A DNA stretch of 64,000 nucleotides from Cymbomonas tetramitiformis. Lineage: Eukaryota > Chlorophyta > Pyramimonadophyceae > Pyramimonadales > Pyramimonadaceae. The translations under genes were made by a program, and so were the position numbers. Below, piece after piece: positions 45,805-57,084 of the stretch (its first letter is position 1; each line of letters starts with the position of its first letter). The notes beneath the pieces are model-generated. The model worked only from the letters and a program-made list of their open reading frames with translations. It did not search any database and was not told the origin of the DNA. The stretch is from positions 1 to 64,000 of the forward strand of contig LGRX02003641.1 in assembly GCA_001247695.2 (NCBI GenBank). Direction: 5' to 3'.

Positions 45805-45842
45805 TAGTGACCGCAATGAACGTCGCCGGCAGCAGACGGTGA
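45699..45842 (+). CDS. Possible 47-residue small protein spanning the right end of element B
   Basis: ATG at 45699, TGA at 45840-45842. Contains KILVQNGILDEEINDAR, faintly like the SHOCT pattern (turn with Gly, then acidic helix start), but the second half (TVVTAMNVAGSRR) is read partly from flanking DNA beyond the element end. A chance frame cannot be excluded. Confidence 0.25.
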   Translation: MVAFEDLGIKMQSSRAGKILVQNGILDEEINDARTVVTAMNVAGSRR

Positions 45843-46180
45843 ACACATCGACATCGCGGACACCATTGCCGCTGCCGTTCAGGGAACATATCAACGCCCT
45901 ATGGCCGGTCTGTGGCCGTACGATGAGGGTTGTGGCCGAGGTTTGGCCGAGAGCCGAAATCGGCATTGGCCGTACGGCGTTTGTGGCTTGAGGGGCCCAA
46001 AAACTGTGTGGCCAGGCTGGCCGAAGGTGGGCCGTGACGATTTTCGATCGATAGGCGACTGTGGATATTCGTGGCCGAACGATCCAACGGTTGGTCGAAG
46101 CCTGGCCGAACAACCGGAGGTCTTAGAGAATATTCCGTTCCTATCGATAGCTACAGTGACACACACGCACTTGCTATACT
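45810..46180. other. GTGGCCG-rich low-complexity region
   Basis: Repeated TGGCCG words between element B and the hAT gene. 45808-45890 belongs to the sequence shared with 58475-58560. No gene supported. Confidence 0.5.
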
Positions 46181-46274
46181 AATGAAAACTCAAGCCAACG
46201 AAAGTCTTATGATCAATCAGTCCGACGTCGGTGCATTCTCACTTTACTGTCGGACGTTCCTTCTAGGACGGAGG

Positions 46275-47690
46275 ATGGAAAACCTAAGCTGGTGTGCGCT
46301 GTGCGTATTTTTATGGTTATTCATCTCCAACGTTTTTCTCTTGGGTGCAGTTGAAATTACTGAAATCAGTCAGGACACTGAACGCTTAGAACGCACCGAT
46401 GATCATGCACAGCAGGGTTCTAGTCGACTCGTCGTGCGTGACGATTGGGAAGCTTCTTGCAACGATTCTGGGGGTGCAGTCCTTATCTCCGATGCACTTG
46501 AAAACGTTGTTCCTCCCTCGCCTTTTATTTACTTTGGATTTCGGCAAGTTCTCGTGCATCCATACCACAGCTTTTCTACTTACGAGCTGGGATACATTTC
46601 TTCCTCTGACCCTCCACTCACGGTTCGCAATGTTTCTCCACTTACTTGGGGGCGCTCGCCAGTCGAAAGTATTTCAGATGAGATTTCCCTGGATAGTACA
46701 GTTCCTATTGCCTATTTTGGAATGCGACGCGTTTTCCCTCACCCTGACCACAGTTACAGTCGAGAGGAATATGGCCTTATTGTTTCTGACGTTCCTTTTT
46801 CCGCAGTGCCTACTTTTAAGCAAAATGTAGGCGCGCTCGCTTGGGGTAGAAACCCTCATACATCAGCAGGTCCTTTTGAGTTGCAGCCTCAGAGGAATTC
46901 TACGACCTCAGATGCACAGGTTCCACGCGCCAGCTCTTCATTTCTTTCCTGGAAGCCAAATGCACAACCTTTGCCAAGGCGCGCAGTCAAACATAGGAGT
47001 AAAGCCGCTGCGCAAGATACAAGATCGGCCAAACGCCAACGTTCAGTTTCCGTAGTTGCCACTGCAGCCACAATTCCAGAAACCACGATTCCAGAAGCCA
47101 GCTGCAACGACGTCGGAGCGCTGTCAAACTCTACACCTAGTGCTTGCGCGATGGACGCTGATATGGAAGAGAATAGGCCTGAGAAGGAGGGCAAGAAGCG
47201 CAAACGATCCTCGGAAATCACGAAGCAAGAGACAGATCGCAAATTTTTGCCGCAGTGACAGCACGAGCGCACCTGGTTGGTCTACGACACGGAACAAAAC
47301 AGTATGTTTTGCACGTTATGTCAAGATTTGAAAATGGATAACTCTTTCACTCGAGGATGTCAAAGTATTCGCCTCGTTAGAATTCGTCGACATGAGATAG
47401 AAAAGAACCACGTTTATGCGGTAAGCCAGGCTCAACGAAGTTGCGAACAGTGGGAGATAGCTAAACGAAACGCGTTGCTCCAAACTAAAAGTGGAGTGTT
47501 AAACTGTATGAATATGGCATATCGTCTAGCTAAGGAAGATGTGGCGATGGCCAAGTTCCCTTCGTTTTTGTCAGCAACTGAGTGCCGCTGTATGTCACTG
47601 ACGACCTGTCCAAGACTGTCAATATTGGTGTGGAATCTTATAGAAATGAGCTGAAGGCACGCTGTCGCGATTATGAACGAGGGGTGGCAA
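46275..47690 (+). pseudogene. hAT-type transposase, N-terminal part with zinc finger
   Basis: The frame beginning MENLSWCALCVFLWLF runs to a TGA at 47256-47258 and then continues in the same frame as QHERTWLVYDTEQNSMFCTLC, a TTF/BED-type zinc finger start (WL.YD...MFC.LC, later F..GC and H....H). After about 47585 likeness shifts frame (LSKTVNIGVESYRNELKA) and ends near 47690 at AAT|GTAAGG. The upstream part has a hydrophobic segment and two related ~60-residue blocks, YFGFRQVLVHPYHS and YFGMRRVFPHPDHS, each ending in WGR.P. This half probably pairs with the transposase core at 53576-55324. The in-frame stop and frame change argue for decay unless introns were missed. The start codon is uncertain; the open frame extends up to 46071. 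Confidence 0.55.
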
Positions 47691-47832
47691 TGTAAGGGCT
47701 GGCGGGGCGTTGGGGTATTGCTGGGTGCTGAAATGGCGGTATATCTCTGCTGTGGTTGAGAGTGGGGTGTTGTGAGGGATTTTGGGTTTGAGATGTGGGT
47801 GTGGCATTGGAGGGCAAGTTTTTTAAATATAT

Positions 47833-48354
47833 GTCGCGGGTGTGAATTTATGACACACGCAGCTTCGGGCTATCTCGCCGCTAGGCGCTCAAAGGGGAAA
47901 ATGCCCTCTGTGGGAATTCGCGATCGTGTTGTGAATTCGTGAACGTTTTCGGACAGCGGAGGATCTCCAGCGCTGCGGAACTGCGACATGCGTTTCTACT
48001 GCTATGCCACGTAAAACATGCCAGGCGGCAACGCGCTTCAGCCGTGCCGGCTCGTAGATTCGCAAAACGGGCACGGGACTAGCTTGTACTCGCAGACTGT
48101 AGATTCAGGCTCAGGTAAAAGCATGCAACGCAGAAAGGCAAGCGAGCAACACGGGGGCAATTCACAGACAAAACAAGTACAACGGCACGACTTCGCACAT
48201 ACGTCAGAGCGGCGTGCCGGCACTCTGTGGATCCGAACCAGGCTCTTACAAACTGCTAGTGACAAAGCTCTCATGTGGATTCGAAGCATATGTATGTATA
48301 TATCACATTTAATACTAGGCCACAAGAGGCAAATATCACTATATCGCAGAATGG
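47833..48354. repeat. 521-bp direct repeat, left copy
   Basis: From GTCGCGGGTGTGAATTTATG to ATATCGCAGAATGG. Nearly identical to 52454-52976 (differences are single bases). The pair lies about 4.6 kb apart in direct orientation. It could be LTRs of a non-coding element or a segmental duplication; I see no primer-binding site, polypurine tract or polymerase gene between the copies. Confidence 0.9.
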
Positions 48355-48380
48355 GTTTTGAATGGCTACTGCCCCGTGGT

Positions 48381-48602
48381 TCGGTACTATCTCAAGTACC
48401 GAAGCTTATCATCATGTAGGCCATGCTATCAGGTTATATGGTCTAAATGGCATCGTAGAAAAATCATTTAGGACCCATTTGATGTATTGTTTATGGTGGT
48501 TTCAACGACAACCGCCACTTTGCATGTGTAAACATGTCATGCTTTCGAGGGGTGCAATGCCTGAAAATTAATTGTTTTGCTCGGTACTATCTCAAGTACC
48601 GA
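48381..48602. repeat. Two identical 22-bp hairpins, 200 bp apart
   Basis: TCGGTACTATCTCAAGTACCGA at 48381-48402 and 48581-48602: an 8-bp stem with a 6-base loop. They could be the ends of a small insertion, but no target duplication is obvious. Confidence 0.8.
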
Positions 48603-49305
48603 ACACGCGGAGGCCCATTAGGCTTAGTAGGCGGTCATCCCAAGTCTTATACATCGGCATGTTTCTTCATTGGGACCTAATCTAAATGTTGTTGCACATT
48701 ATGCCACTATAAGGTCAGCATAGCCTCCGCGCCTACGCGTGTTAGCTCCACCCATGGGGAAATTCGAATTTCCACCAAATTTCACGCTTGACTTTTTGGT
48801 AAACGGCCGTATGCCATCGTGCACAATGATCTGAAATCTCAATATATAGTGCACTTCAAGGTCTCCAAAAATCGATATGTATGTATGCTTGAATATTCTA
48901 TATGTGGGCAGCCTATATTCGTATCCTCTTGACCTCGCCGTACGATTCTCGCATCCCCACCGTGGCTTCCTTTAAAAACAAAATACACCCTCCAAGTGCA
49001 AACTCGAACCCAAACTCAAACGCTTGTAACTCCCTCAATTTTGAGAGTTGTCTGAGCTATAATCAAGTAATATATCATGATTATATGTCACACATGACAT
49101 TTGAAAGATCACAGGGCATCTACATGACTCTCGTATGCTTTTTTGGCACGGCATAGCGTTTTCACGACATAATCAGGGTGCCCCCGACAAAAAAAAAAAT
49201 GAAAAAATTGAAAATCAGATTGGCACTCACAAATAACGGTAAAAACCCATCATAGGACTCCATTTAGTTCATATGTAACACTCGGCATGCGGAACATGTC
49301 CACAT
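48603..49305. other. Unassigned spacer
   Basis: AT-richer than its surroundings, no gene seen. Contains CTCGAACCCAAACTCAAACGC at about 49004, related to the palindromic satellite at 57.1-58.0 kb. Confidence 0.5.
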
Positions 49306-49310
49306 AATGC

Positions 49311-50232
49311 GAATGTTCGCTATGCGTACGTACCGCAGTACACAGTCAACCAGTCCCTGGCACCCTCCGAACCTCACAGATACACCTAGGACATCGCTCC
49401 TGATGCGTGCAATGCTCGTCGTAGTCTATAATATCATTACGAAACACATCAAAGCGATACACGACGCTAGGTCACCCATAGGGACGATCGCTCGCATACT
49501 AGTTGTGTACGCGTACTAATGATGTGTCTGCTAGGCCCTGGCACCCTCCGAACCTCAAACATGCACCTAGGACATCGCTTCCCATGCGTTTGATGTTTGT
49601 CGTAGTCTATGATATCACTATGAAACGCATCAGAACGATACACGACGCTTGGTCACCCATATGGGCGATCGCTCGCATACTAGTTATGTATGCGTACTAA
49701 TGCTTTGCCTGCTAGGCTCTGGCGCCCCCCGAACCTCAAACATGCACCTAGGACATCGCTTCTCATGCGTTTGATGTTTGTCGTAGTCTATAATATCATC
49801 ATGAAACACGTCAAAGCGATATACGACGCTTGGTCACCCATACGGACGATCGCTCGCATACTAGTTGTGTATGCGTACTAATGCTCTGTTTGCTAGGCTC
49901 TGGTACCCTCCGGACCTCAAACATGAATCTAGGGCATCACTTCCGATGCGTTTGATGTTTGTCGTAGTCTATAATATCATTGTGAAACACGTCAAAGCGA
50001 TATATGATGTCAGGTCACCCGTAGGGACGCTCGCTCGCATACTAGTTGTGTACGCGTAGTGTTGATGTTGCTCTGTCTGCTAGGCTCTGACACCCTCCGA
50101 ACCTCAAACATGCACCTAGGACATCGCTTCCGATACGTTTGATGTTTATCGTAGTCTATAATAGCATTACGAAACACGCTAGAGCGATATACGACGCTAG
50201 GTCACCCATAGGGACGATCGCTCGCATACTAG
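49311..50232. repeat. Satellite of about 180 bp, 5 copies
   Basis: GGGACGATCGCTCGCATACTAGTTGTGTA, CACCTAGGACATCGCTTC and GTTTGTCGTAGTCTATAATA recur in order with 178-184 bp steps. Copies differ by 5-15 percent. Short frames through each unit are related to each other and come from the array. Confidence 0.9.
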
Positions 50233-50261
50233 TTAGGGACGTCCTAAAAATCAAGCGTCTG

Positions 50262-51118
50262 AGTTGAAACGCACGTTTCAGGCGATGCGCGCATTTCAGG
50301 CGACGCGCATATTTCAGGTGCTGTGCACATTTCAGGCGACGCGCACATTTCAGGCGGTGCGCGCATTTCAGGCGATGCGCACATTTCAGGCGATGCGCAC
50401 ATTTTATGCGGTGCGCGCATTTCGGGCGATGCGCACATTTCATGCGATGCGCACATTCCAGGCGATGCGCACATTTCAGGCGATGCGCGCGTTTCAGGCG
50501 ATGCGCTTTTCAGGCAAACGCGCCTATCAACCGGTGTGCGTCGTTCAGGCGGTGCGCGCCATTCAGGCGAGTCGAGCGTTTCGGGTGATACACGTGTTTC
50601 AGGCGCCAGGCGCATTGCAGCGAAGCGAGCATTTCAGGCGACGCGCCAATTTCGTGCGAAGTGCGCCTTTCGGGCGATCATGCCTTTCAGGCGACACGCG
50701 CCATCCTGGTGATGCGCGCCATTCTGATGATGTGCGCCGTCTGGGCGAAACGCGCCTTTCAGCCGGTGTGCGTCGTTCAGGCGAGTCGAGCGTTTCGGGC
50801 GACACACGTGTTTCAGGCGCCAGGCGCATTGCAGCGAATCGAGCATTTCAGGCGATGCGCACATTTCGCGCGAAGCGCTCCTTTCAGGCAAACACGCCTT
50901 TCAGCTGGTGTGCGTCGTTCAGGCGAGTCGAGCGTTTCGGGCGATACGCGTGTTTCAGGCGACAGGCGCGTTGCAGCGAATCGAGCATTTCAGGCGGCAC
51001 ACGCGTTTCATCGATATGCGCATTTCAGGCAAACGCGCCTTTCAGGGCGGAACGCGCATTTCAGGGCGAACGGGGTGGAACGCGCCTTTCAGGGCAGAAC
51101 GCGCCTTTGTCAGGCCTT
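50262..51118. repeat. Array of CATTTCAGGCGATGCGCA-type 18-bp words
   Basis: The left half (50280-50520) is nearly pure 18-bp repeats. The right half carries higher-order units of about 180-220 bp with CGTTTCGGGCGA and CAGGCGCATTGCAGCGAA. Because 18 is a multiple of three, all frames stay open and give a 339-codon frame of Phe-Gln-Ala-Met-Arg-like repeats. I do not regard it as a gene. Confidence 0.85.
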
Positions 51119-51339
51119 TCATGTGAGGGCAGGAGTCAGGAGTCAGGAGTCAGGGAAATGGAGACAGGGGGTATAAGAGTGAGCAGGGAAGAGCGCGCTT
51201 GCGGAGTCGGCGAGTCACTGCTGCCGGTGGACTGCGAGCTTGAGGGTGACGTGCGTTTGCTGTGGGTCGATACCCACCAGTGAAGTTGGTGTTGTGGACC
51301 TGCACACCAAGCCATACAAAGCCTTCAGGTCATGCAGAC

Positions 51340-51478
51340 CTGCACACACACAGACCTGCGCACACACACACACACGCACGCACACACACACACCCACACC
51401 CACACACACACACGGTCACACGACCGCACACACACACGCACACACACACAGACCTGCACACACACACACAGACCTGAC
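51340..51478. repeat. CA-rich microsatellite
   Basis: Interrupted (CA)n with GACCTG and CGCAC interruptions, about 140 bp. Confidence 0.95.
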
Positions 51479-51903
51479 ACACCGAGCCATTCAGAGAGAG
51501 ACTCTGTATGGCTGGAAGGGCCGAAAGCAGGTGTCGCAGTTGGCATGGCACTTGAAAGGTCGCAGAGCTGCGCAAAGCTGGCGTCTCAGGCGCCATGGCT
51601 GCGAAGCACTGCACCTGTGCTGATGAGTCACAACAGAAGCACACTCAACACAAGTTGCTGACCCAATTTGCTACAAAGTTTGAAAAACCATGTCAGGCGT
51701 GCACAAGCTGGCCTGAAGTGCACTGAGCCTCTGGCTGCCGTGTCACTCCGCGCGCGAGCCTGGTGCCATCACATAGGAGTTCACACACAAGTGAAAACAA
51801 AGGAGATCCGAGAAATATTTCAAAACCAACGAAGAGGTTCGGCGCCCTGTTAGGTGATACCGTTCCAGCAGAACAAAACAACACTTTGCAATTGGGCATT
51901 CAC

Positions 51904-52400
51904 TCCAGGCCCGAGCTGGCGCGTCGCCAACCATGAATTCCCACAACCTGTCATACAGGCTCGTCGGGGAATTCACCGCTGCCAACGCCCACAAGGGTCG
52001 AATTCGCAAATACAAACACAATGAAAACTGAAGGGGGAAACATCCGGCTGCAATGCTGTCGAAAGGTTGCAGTCGGGTGTTTGGACTCGAGCTGGCGCGC
52101 CGTAAGCCGTGAATTCCCACAACCTGTCACACAGGCCCGTTCGGGGAATTCAACGTTGCCACAGCCTGCGCAGGTCGAATTCACAAAGGTTAACATCATA
52201 CAAACTGAGGGGAAAACGTGGGTGCGGCTACAACCTCGTCAAACAGCGACAGTCAGGTGTCACGGCTCGGGTTGGCGCGGCTACGGTTGTGCATTCCCAA
52301 ACGCCGGTCATATATGCCGGTTTGAGCATATTCGGCAAGCAAGCCCTGCGAGGTTCGAATTCGCATAGCAAATGGTACAAAATATCGCACAAAAAGGCCG
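51904..52400. repeat. Degenerate repeat of about 180 bp, nearly 3 copies
   Basis: GGCGCG.CG, GTGAATTCCCACAACCTGTCA, GGGGAATTCA.CG and GGTCGAATTCGCAAA recur at about 180-bp steps. The right copy is the most diverged. Confidence 0.75.
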
Positions 52401-52453
52401 GGCGCATCGTGCACACGCGTGAATACCGCTGAGAGTGCCTGAGACGGTTCGCC

Positions 52454-52976
52454 GTCGCGGGTGTGAATTTATGACACACGCAGCTTCGGGCTATCTCGCC
52501 GCTAGGCGCTCAAAGGGGAAAATGCCCCTCTGTGGGAATTCGCGATCGTGTTGTGAATTCGTGAACGTTTTCGGACAGCAGAGGATCTCCAGCGCTGCGG
52601 AACTGCGACATGCGCTTCTACTGCTATGCCACGTAAAACATGCCAGGCGGCAACGCGCTTCAGCCGTGCCGGCTCGTAGATTCGCAAAACGGGCACGGGA
52701 CTAGCTTGTACTCGCAGACTGTAGATTCAGGCTCAGGTAAAAGCATGCAACGCAGAAAGGCAAGCGAGCAACACGGGGGCAATTCACAGACAAAACAAGT
52801 ACAATGGCACGACTTTGCACATACGTCAGAGCGGCGTGCCGGCACTCTGGGGATCCGAACCAGGCTCTTACAAACTGCTAGTGACAAAGCTCTCATGTGG
52901 ATTCGAAGCATATGTATGTATATATCACATTTAATACTAGGCCACAAGAGGCAAATATCACTATATCGCAGAATGG
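52454..52976. repeat. 521-bp direct repeat, right copy
   Basis: Partner of 47833-48354. Sequence beyond GAATGG differs on the two sides, which sets the right boundary. Confidence 0.9.
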
Positions 52977-53575
52977 TTTTGAAAGGTTCGGATCTAACTT
53001 TTCGAAAGCAGAGCTAGCTAAATACTCAAGCGAGCAGTGAAAGTCCGCGAATGCCATTGTCGTTTCGGATGCCCTGTGACCATTGGTTCCCAGTGACAGC
53101 GGCGTTTGGTGTCAACGCGCGCTTGCGTTTGCCCTGCCATGCATTGCCGAGACGTCATGTGTGGTCGTGTCGTGATGTCACTTCGCGCGATGTCGTGCTT
53201 GACGCTCTGCGGTGCTCTCGGATCGGCACGGGCTGGTCGCGGCGACGTCGATGTAGCGCCTGGCGAGGCGTTGTGCATGATTCAAAATGGGAGGGAGATC
53301 TGAGCTGGAGGGTGAACGTGATATGCTCCGAGCGCTCGAGCGGACAATGAACTGGGGTAGGACCGTGACTGAGGGGGGAATGACAATTACTGAAAAAGGG
53401 GGTCATGGTTGGGGCGTTTGCTGTCGGCTGAGACGGGCGCGATGGGGGCAAATGCGGTGGGGTCTGACATAGGCTGCGGTAGCGTGACTAAATATGGGGG
53501 GTGTGACAGGCCTTTCAGGGGTGCCCGAGGGACCCCTTCTAAGCGTGTTCATGGTTGTGACAACGCGAATTCATT
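52977..53575. other. Spacer before the transposase core
   Basis: No gene recognised. TATGTGTTTAG near 53572-53582 could be a splice acceptor if the 5.9-kb insert is an intron of the hAT gene. Confidence 0.4.
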
Positions 53576-55324
53576 ATGTGTTTAGCAGATGTGATCCGCG
53601 ACTCTATTCTGGAAGATATTCGTCTATCTCCTGCGTTTGCTATTGGGGTTGACGAGAGTACTGATATTTCTACAGTGGAGGAGATGGTGATGTATTCTTG
53701 GTACCTTAAAAACGGAATTCCTGTGACAACGTTCTTGGGTTTGCATGCTATGCCTAAGGCAGATGCGGAGTCTATCACCCGCACAATAAAGGAAACTGTC
53801 CTCAACTATGATCTTGAGGAGTCCAAATGTTTTGCTTTTGGTGGTGACGGTGCGTCTGTGATGACTGGTTGTGAATCAGGAGTGGGAGTCCGCCTTCGAA
53901 ATACCGTCGAGCCACATATGCTTGCTTTTCACTGCTTAGCACACAAATTGGCAGTGTGCACGAAATCAGCTGCTGATGGCATTGAATTCTTTGAGAACTT
54001 TGACACTATTCTGCACTCAATTTATTCCTATTTTTCTCGATCTGGTGTCCGGAAAAAAAGCTTTTTAGATATTCAGAAGGCACTGGGTTTTGAGTCAGTG
54101 ATTGGGATAGCTAAAGACTGCCAGACACGTTGGTTATCCAAGGGATTTTCCGTCGAGTCTGTTTATGACACGCTTCCTGTTCTGGTAGAAGAGTTTCGAA
54201 GCTCTGCAGCGCATAGTGATATTGCGAAAACTTTGCTTTCGCATGTTACCTCTGTCGAGTTTTTGGGAACTCTGTGCTTTTATAAAGATATATTGCACAA
54301 GCTGAACCTCTTAAGCAAGTGTTTCCAAGCTGACAATATTGACTTTGAGGTTGCAGCAGACCTGATACAGGGCACTCGTGTTGGCTTGGAAGCTTATTAC
54401 ATGGCTAGTGCCAAGCCAGGAGGTACTGCGTTCAAGACGTTTCTGCGAGCTATGGACCGCCAAGAGCAGGGTAAAAACACTTTCGCATACCCGCACCCTG
54501 AAGGTGATATTGACGTTATTGTGAATACAGACTGTCTGGAGACCCTTTTTATGAATATCAAGTTATTTACTACCACCTTACATTCAGAGTTGGGTGACCG
54601 TTTTCCTTCGCAGCCTTTGATGTCGGCACTTGATATTTTTAGTCCCAAGAAGTTTCCTCGAGAGCAGGCGCATTTATCTAATTATGGGGAGGATACGCTA
54701 GAGACCCTTATCGAGCATTATTCCGAACAAGTATATGATGGCTTTGAATTTCCTGCGCCGATCTCAAATGCGGACAAAATTCGAGAACAGTGGGACAGCT
54801 TGAAAACTGTGTTGTTCTCTGGGAAATTTTGGGAACAGTCGTATCAGGATTTTTGGACGCCTTACTTGGTTGGTCCCGCAAAAGAATATGAAGATATTAT
54901 GTTTTTTGTTTGTATTCGTAGCATTTTGCCATTGAATACAGCATGTTGTGAGCGGGGGTTTTCTCGAATGAAGCTCATCAAAACGTACCTGCGGAACAGA
55001 ATGCTCGATACCACTTTATCTGCTTTGATGTTGATCAGTATTAATGGGCCGGAAACATGTGATAAGGTTGCAGTGCACGATATTTGTTACAGAGCGTATT
55101 TGAAATGGGAAACGGTGAAGAAGCGCTCAGCTCAGAAATCTTGCCACAAGCAGAGACAGAAGCAACACTACAAAGGGAAAGTTATTTCACGGTCCAAAGT
55201 AGCTGTCCCAAGTATAATGCTCAGTGGGTTCCTGGATAATATCGACAGAGAGGCCACATACGATACGGGTGCAGATGGCAGTACTGCTCCCCAGAGTGGT
55301 ATTTCAGATAACATCGAGTCATGA
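53576..55324 (+). CDS. hAT-superfamily transposase core and dimerisation domain
   Basis: 582 codons, intact. The RNase H-like core shows VDESTD at residues 25-30 (first catalytic Asp), GGDGASVMTG at 89-98 (second Asp region) and HCLAHKLAV from 119. The conserved C-terminal hAT dimerisation region begins at about residue 456 with CCERGFSRMKLIKTYLRNRM and ends in ALMLISING. This is the ZNF862/KIAA1586-like branch of hAT, often annotated DUF4371. The N-terminal zinc finger is missing from this frame and lies at 46.3-47.7 kb. The annotated ATG is therefore probably internal; reading upstream is open only to a TGA a few codons earlier. The tail (residues about 520-582) is basic, then acidic. It ends at a TGA that overlaps the frame of the next gene. 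Confidence 0.85.
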   Translation: MCLADVIRDSILEDIRLSPAFAIGVDESTDISTVEEMVMYSWYLKNGIPVTTFLGLHAMPKADAESITRTIKETVLNYDLEESKCFAFGGDGASVMTGCESGVGVRLRNTVEPHMLAFHCLAHKLAVCTKSAADGIEFFENFDTILHSIYSYFSRSGVRKKSFLDIQKALGFESVIGIAKDCQTRWLSKGFSVESVYDTLPVLVEEFRSSAAHSDIAKTLLSHVTSVEFLGTLCFYKDILHKLNLLSKCFQADNIDFEVAADLIQGTRVGLEAYYMASAKPGGTAFKTFLRAMDRQEQGKNTFAYPHPEGDIDVIVNTDCLETLFMNIKLFTTTLHSELGDRFPSQPLMSALDIFSPKKFPREQAHLSNYGEDTLETLIEHYSEQVYDGFEFPAPISNADKIREQWDSLKTVLFSGKFWEQSYQDFWTPYLVGPAKEYEDIMFFVCIRSILPLNTACCERGFSRMKLIKTYLRNRMLDTTLSALMLISINGPETCDKVAVHDICYRAYLKWETVKKRSAQKSCHKQRQKQHYKGKVISRSKVAVPSIMLSGFLDNIDREATYDTGADGSTAPQSGISDNIES

Positions 55325-55329
55325 CCGTG

Positions 55330-56404
55330 TGCACGACCACCACTTTGTTCGGTACATGCGGAAAACGATTATCGAGGACTACTTTGTGGGCCGGGGTTTG
55401 GCGAAACCGGTGTTCTTGCACGAGTGGGTTGATGGTAGTGGGTGCCAAAATAAGTGTGCGGCGGGTTTCGCGGATGTTGGGAAGAGTAAGGCGGAGTGGT
55501 ACTTGGGTGTCCCTTGTCAAAGGAACTTTTTTGAGACGGCACACGCAAAAGGGGAACAAGATGCGACGGGTGCACATGTGAAACACGCGGCGGCCACGGC
55601 CGTGATATCGGAGGGGGACGAGTTCTATGCAAACATAAATTGCGCGGGGGATTTGCACCGGTTCTGTGTTGCACGACTTTCCCGTCCGGCACCCACTACT
55701 TATATAAAAGCAAGGTCACTTTCAATGCGCGGCACTTCTATCTTGTACCCGAAAGTCCCCTACACGAGGAGCCCGGGGGAATGCGCGCGGTTGACCGGAC
55801 GGGTGAAGCGTATCAGTCGGTTGACGGCACGCTGCGTATGCACAGCGTTCGCGCGGGGGTTGGTGAAGGGCGCCTCCTATTTCGGGACCGCTCTTGCTAT
55901 TGCGCCCATTGCTATGCGCAATGCACACACCCGGTGCCGGACTCCTCCCGGTGCTTGGAGAAATCTCATGTCGACTCTTGGAGGGAGGTGGAGTTGCGTC
56001 CGGCGTCGGGAGCGGAAGCGAGACAAGTGCGCATGATGGTGGAGCGGTATGCGACGGAGGTGAGTTTGGAGGTGCGGCGGGGAAGCGTTTTTGCGGTGCG
56101 GGTCGAAGGGGACGCCGCACATTCCTACTACTTGGTCAAGGCCTTGGCCTCAAGCATGCAAGTAGATTGTGAAATGCAAGAGGATGACTATGGTGTCACA
56201 CACGGTCCTGGCTCCTGGGTGATCTCCGGTCGATACTTTGAATGGAAGGATGAGGGGGAACGGGACGCATACGTTTTGGACACCTCCAAGAAATGCCTCA
56301 TTCCATGCGAGGCGGTGATAGCGACGGAGGTGCCCTTAATTCGGCAGGGTGCTGAATATTTCATATCGGATCGGACCCATCAGCGCCTGTTAGCGTTGGT
56401 ATAG
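55330..56404 (+). pseudogene. Transposon-associated protein with DGSGCQNKC...FFETAHAKGE core, frame broken
   Basis: In one frame (to about 55650): RYMRKTIIEDYF, then LHEWVDGSGCQNKCA, then NFFETAHAKGEQDATGAHVK. This is the pattern of a widespread uncharacterised eukaryotic transposon-linked family in which a DG.G.Q.K motif precedes FF.T.H.KG..D..G..VK. A second frame (from about 55690 to the TAG at 56402-56404) continues with the family's next block, VDGTLRMHSVRAG and RDRSCYCAHC. The frame change could be a frameshift or a small unrecognised intron. Function is not established. The gene starts just after the hAT stop on the same strand, so the two may be parts of one composite element or a chance nesting. 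Confidence 0.5.
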
Positions 56405-57084
56405 ATATGGAAGTGATATAGACTAGATGTCCCCCTTATCGTTTGTATTATTGATATGTAGCAATAACCTCGGATTTGATTCCAACAATGTTTTGTATGT
56501 GCCTTCATATGACATGAATTATTACACTCGCTTTCCCGAGTGCGCATATGCATTCTTGCACCTCTTTATCTCTTCGGGAGATCATAACCCACTCGGTTAT
56601 TTCCATGTTGGAGAAATGTATATGATTCTTTGTAGAATGTGCATTATCATATTTGTATGGAATCCATATGCACATATAGTGATTTCATACATCCCCGACG
56701 CGGTTCACATTCGGAACATTCGGAGAACGTCCCGATACCTTTAGACTACCTCTAATGCTCACCCAAGTGCCCGAAATCTCAAAGTTGAAAAAATAGTCAA
56801 TTTGGAAATTAACGTTCTCAATGAGAATAACAAAAACGAATCGGTTTTCATAAATTATTGTCTACTTCACATTTAACGCGCATACGAAAGATTCGGAGAG
56901 ACGTTTCCACCTCGGGTGGGCACCCAACTGCCCGAAATCTCAGAGTTGAAAAAATAGTCAATTTGGAATATGATATTGTCATACGAAATATGAAAAAATA
57001 AGTCATTATATTTTCTTAAACCCTCTTTAAAAAAATTATGCGCCTCTACATACTTAAGCTTACCAACTAATTTTGCAACCCATC
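56405..57084. other. Unassigned spacer
   Basis: AT-rich. GCCCGAAATCTCA.AGTTGAAAAAATAGTCAATTTGGAA occurs twice (about 56771 and 56931). No gene seen. Confidence 0.6.

Noticed and set aside
50264..51283. 339-codon open frame of short Phe/Arg-rich repeats
   Set aside because: The 18-bp array keeps every frame open; no start context, domain or non-repetitive part supports a gene.
52340..52370. GAGGTTCGAATTCGC as a tRNA T-arm
   Set aside because: No cloverleaf can be formed with the flanking sequence, and it belongs to a degenerate 180-bp repeat.
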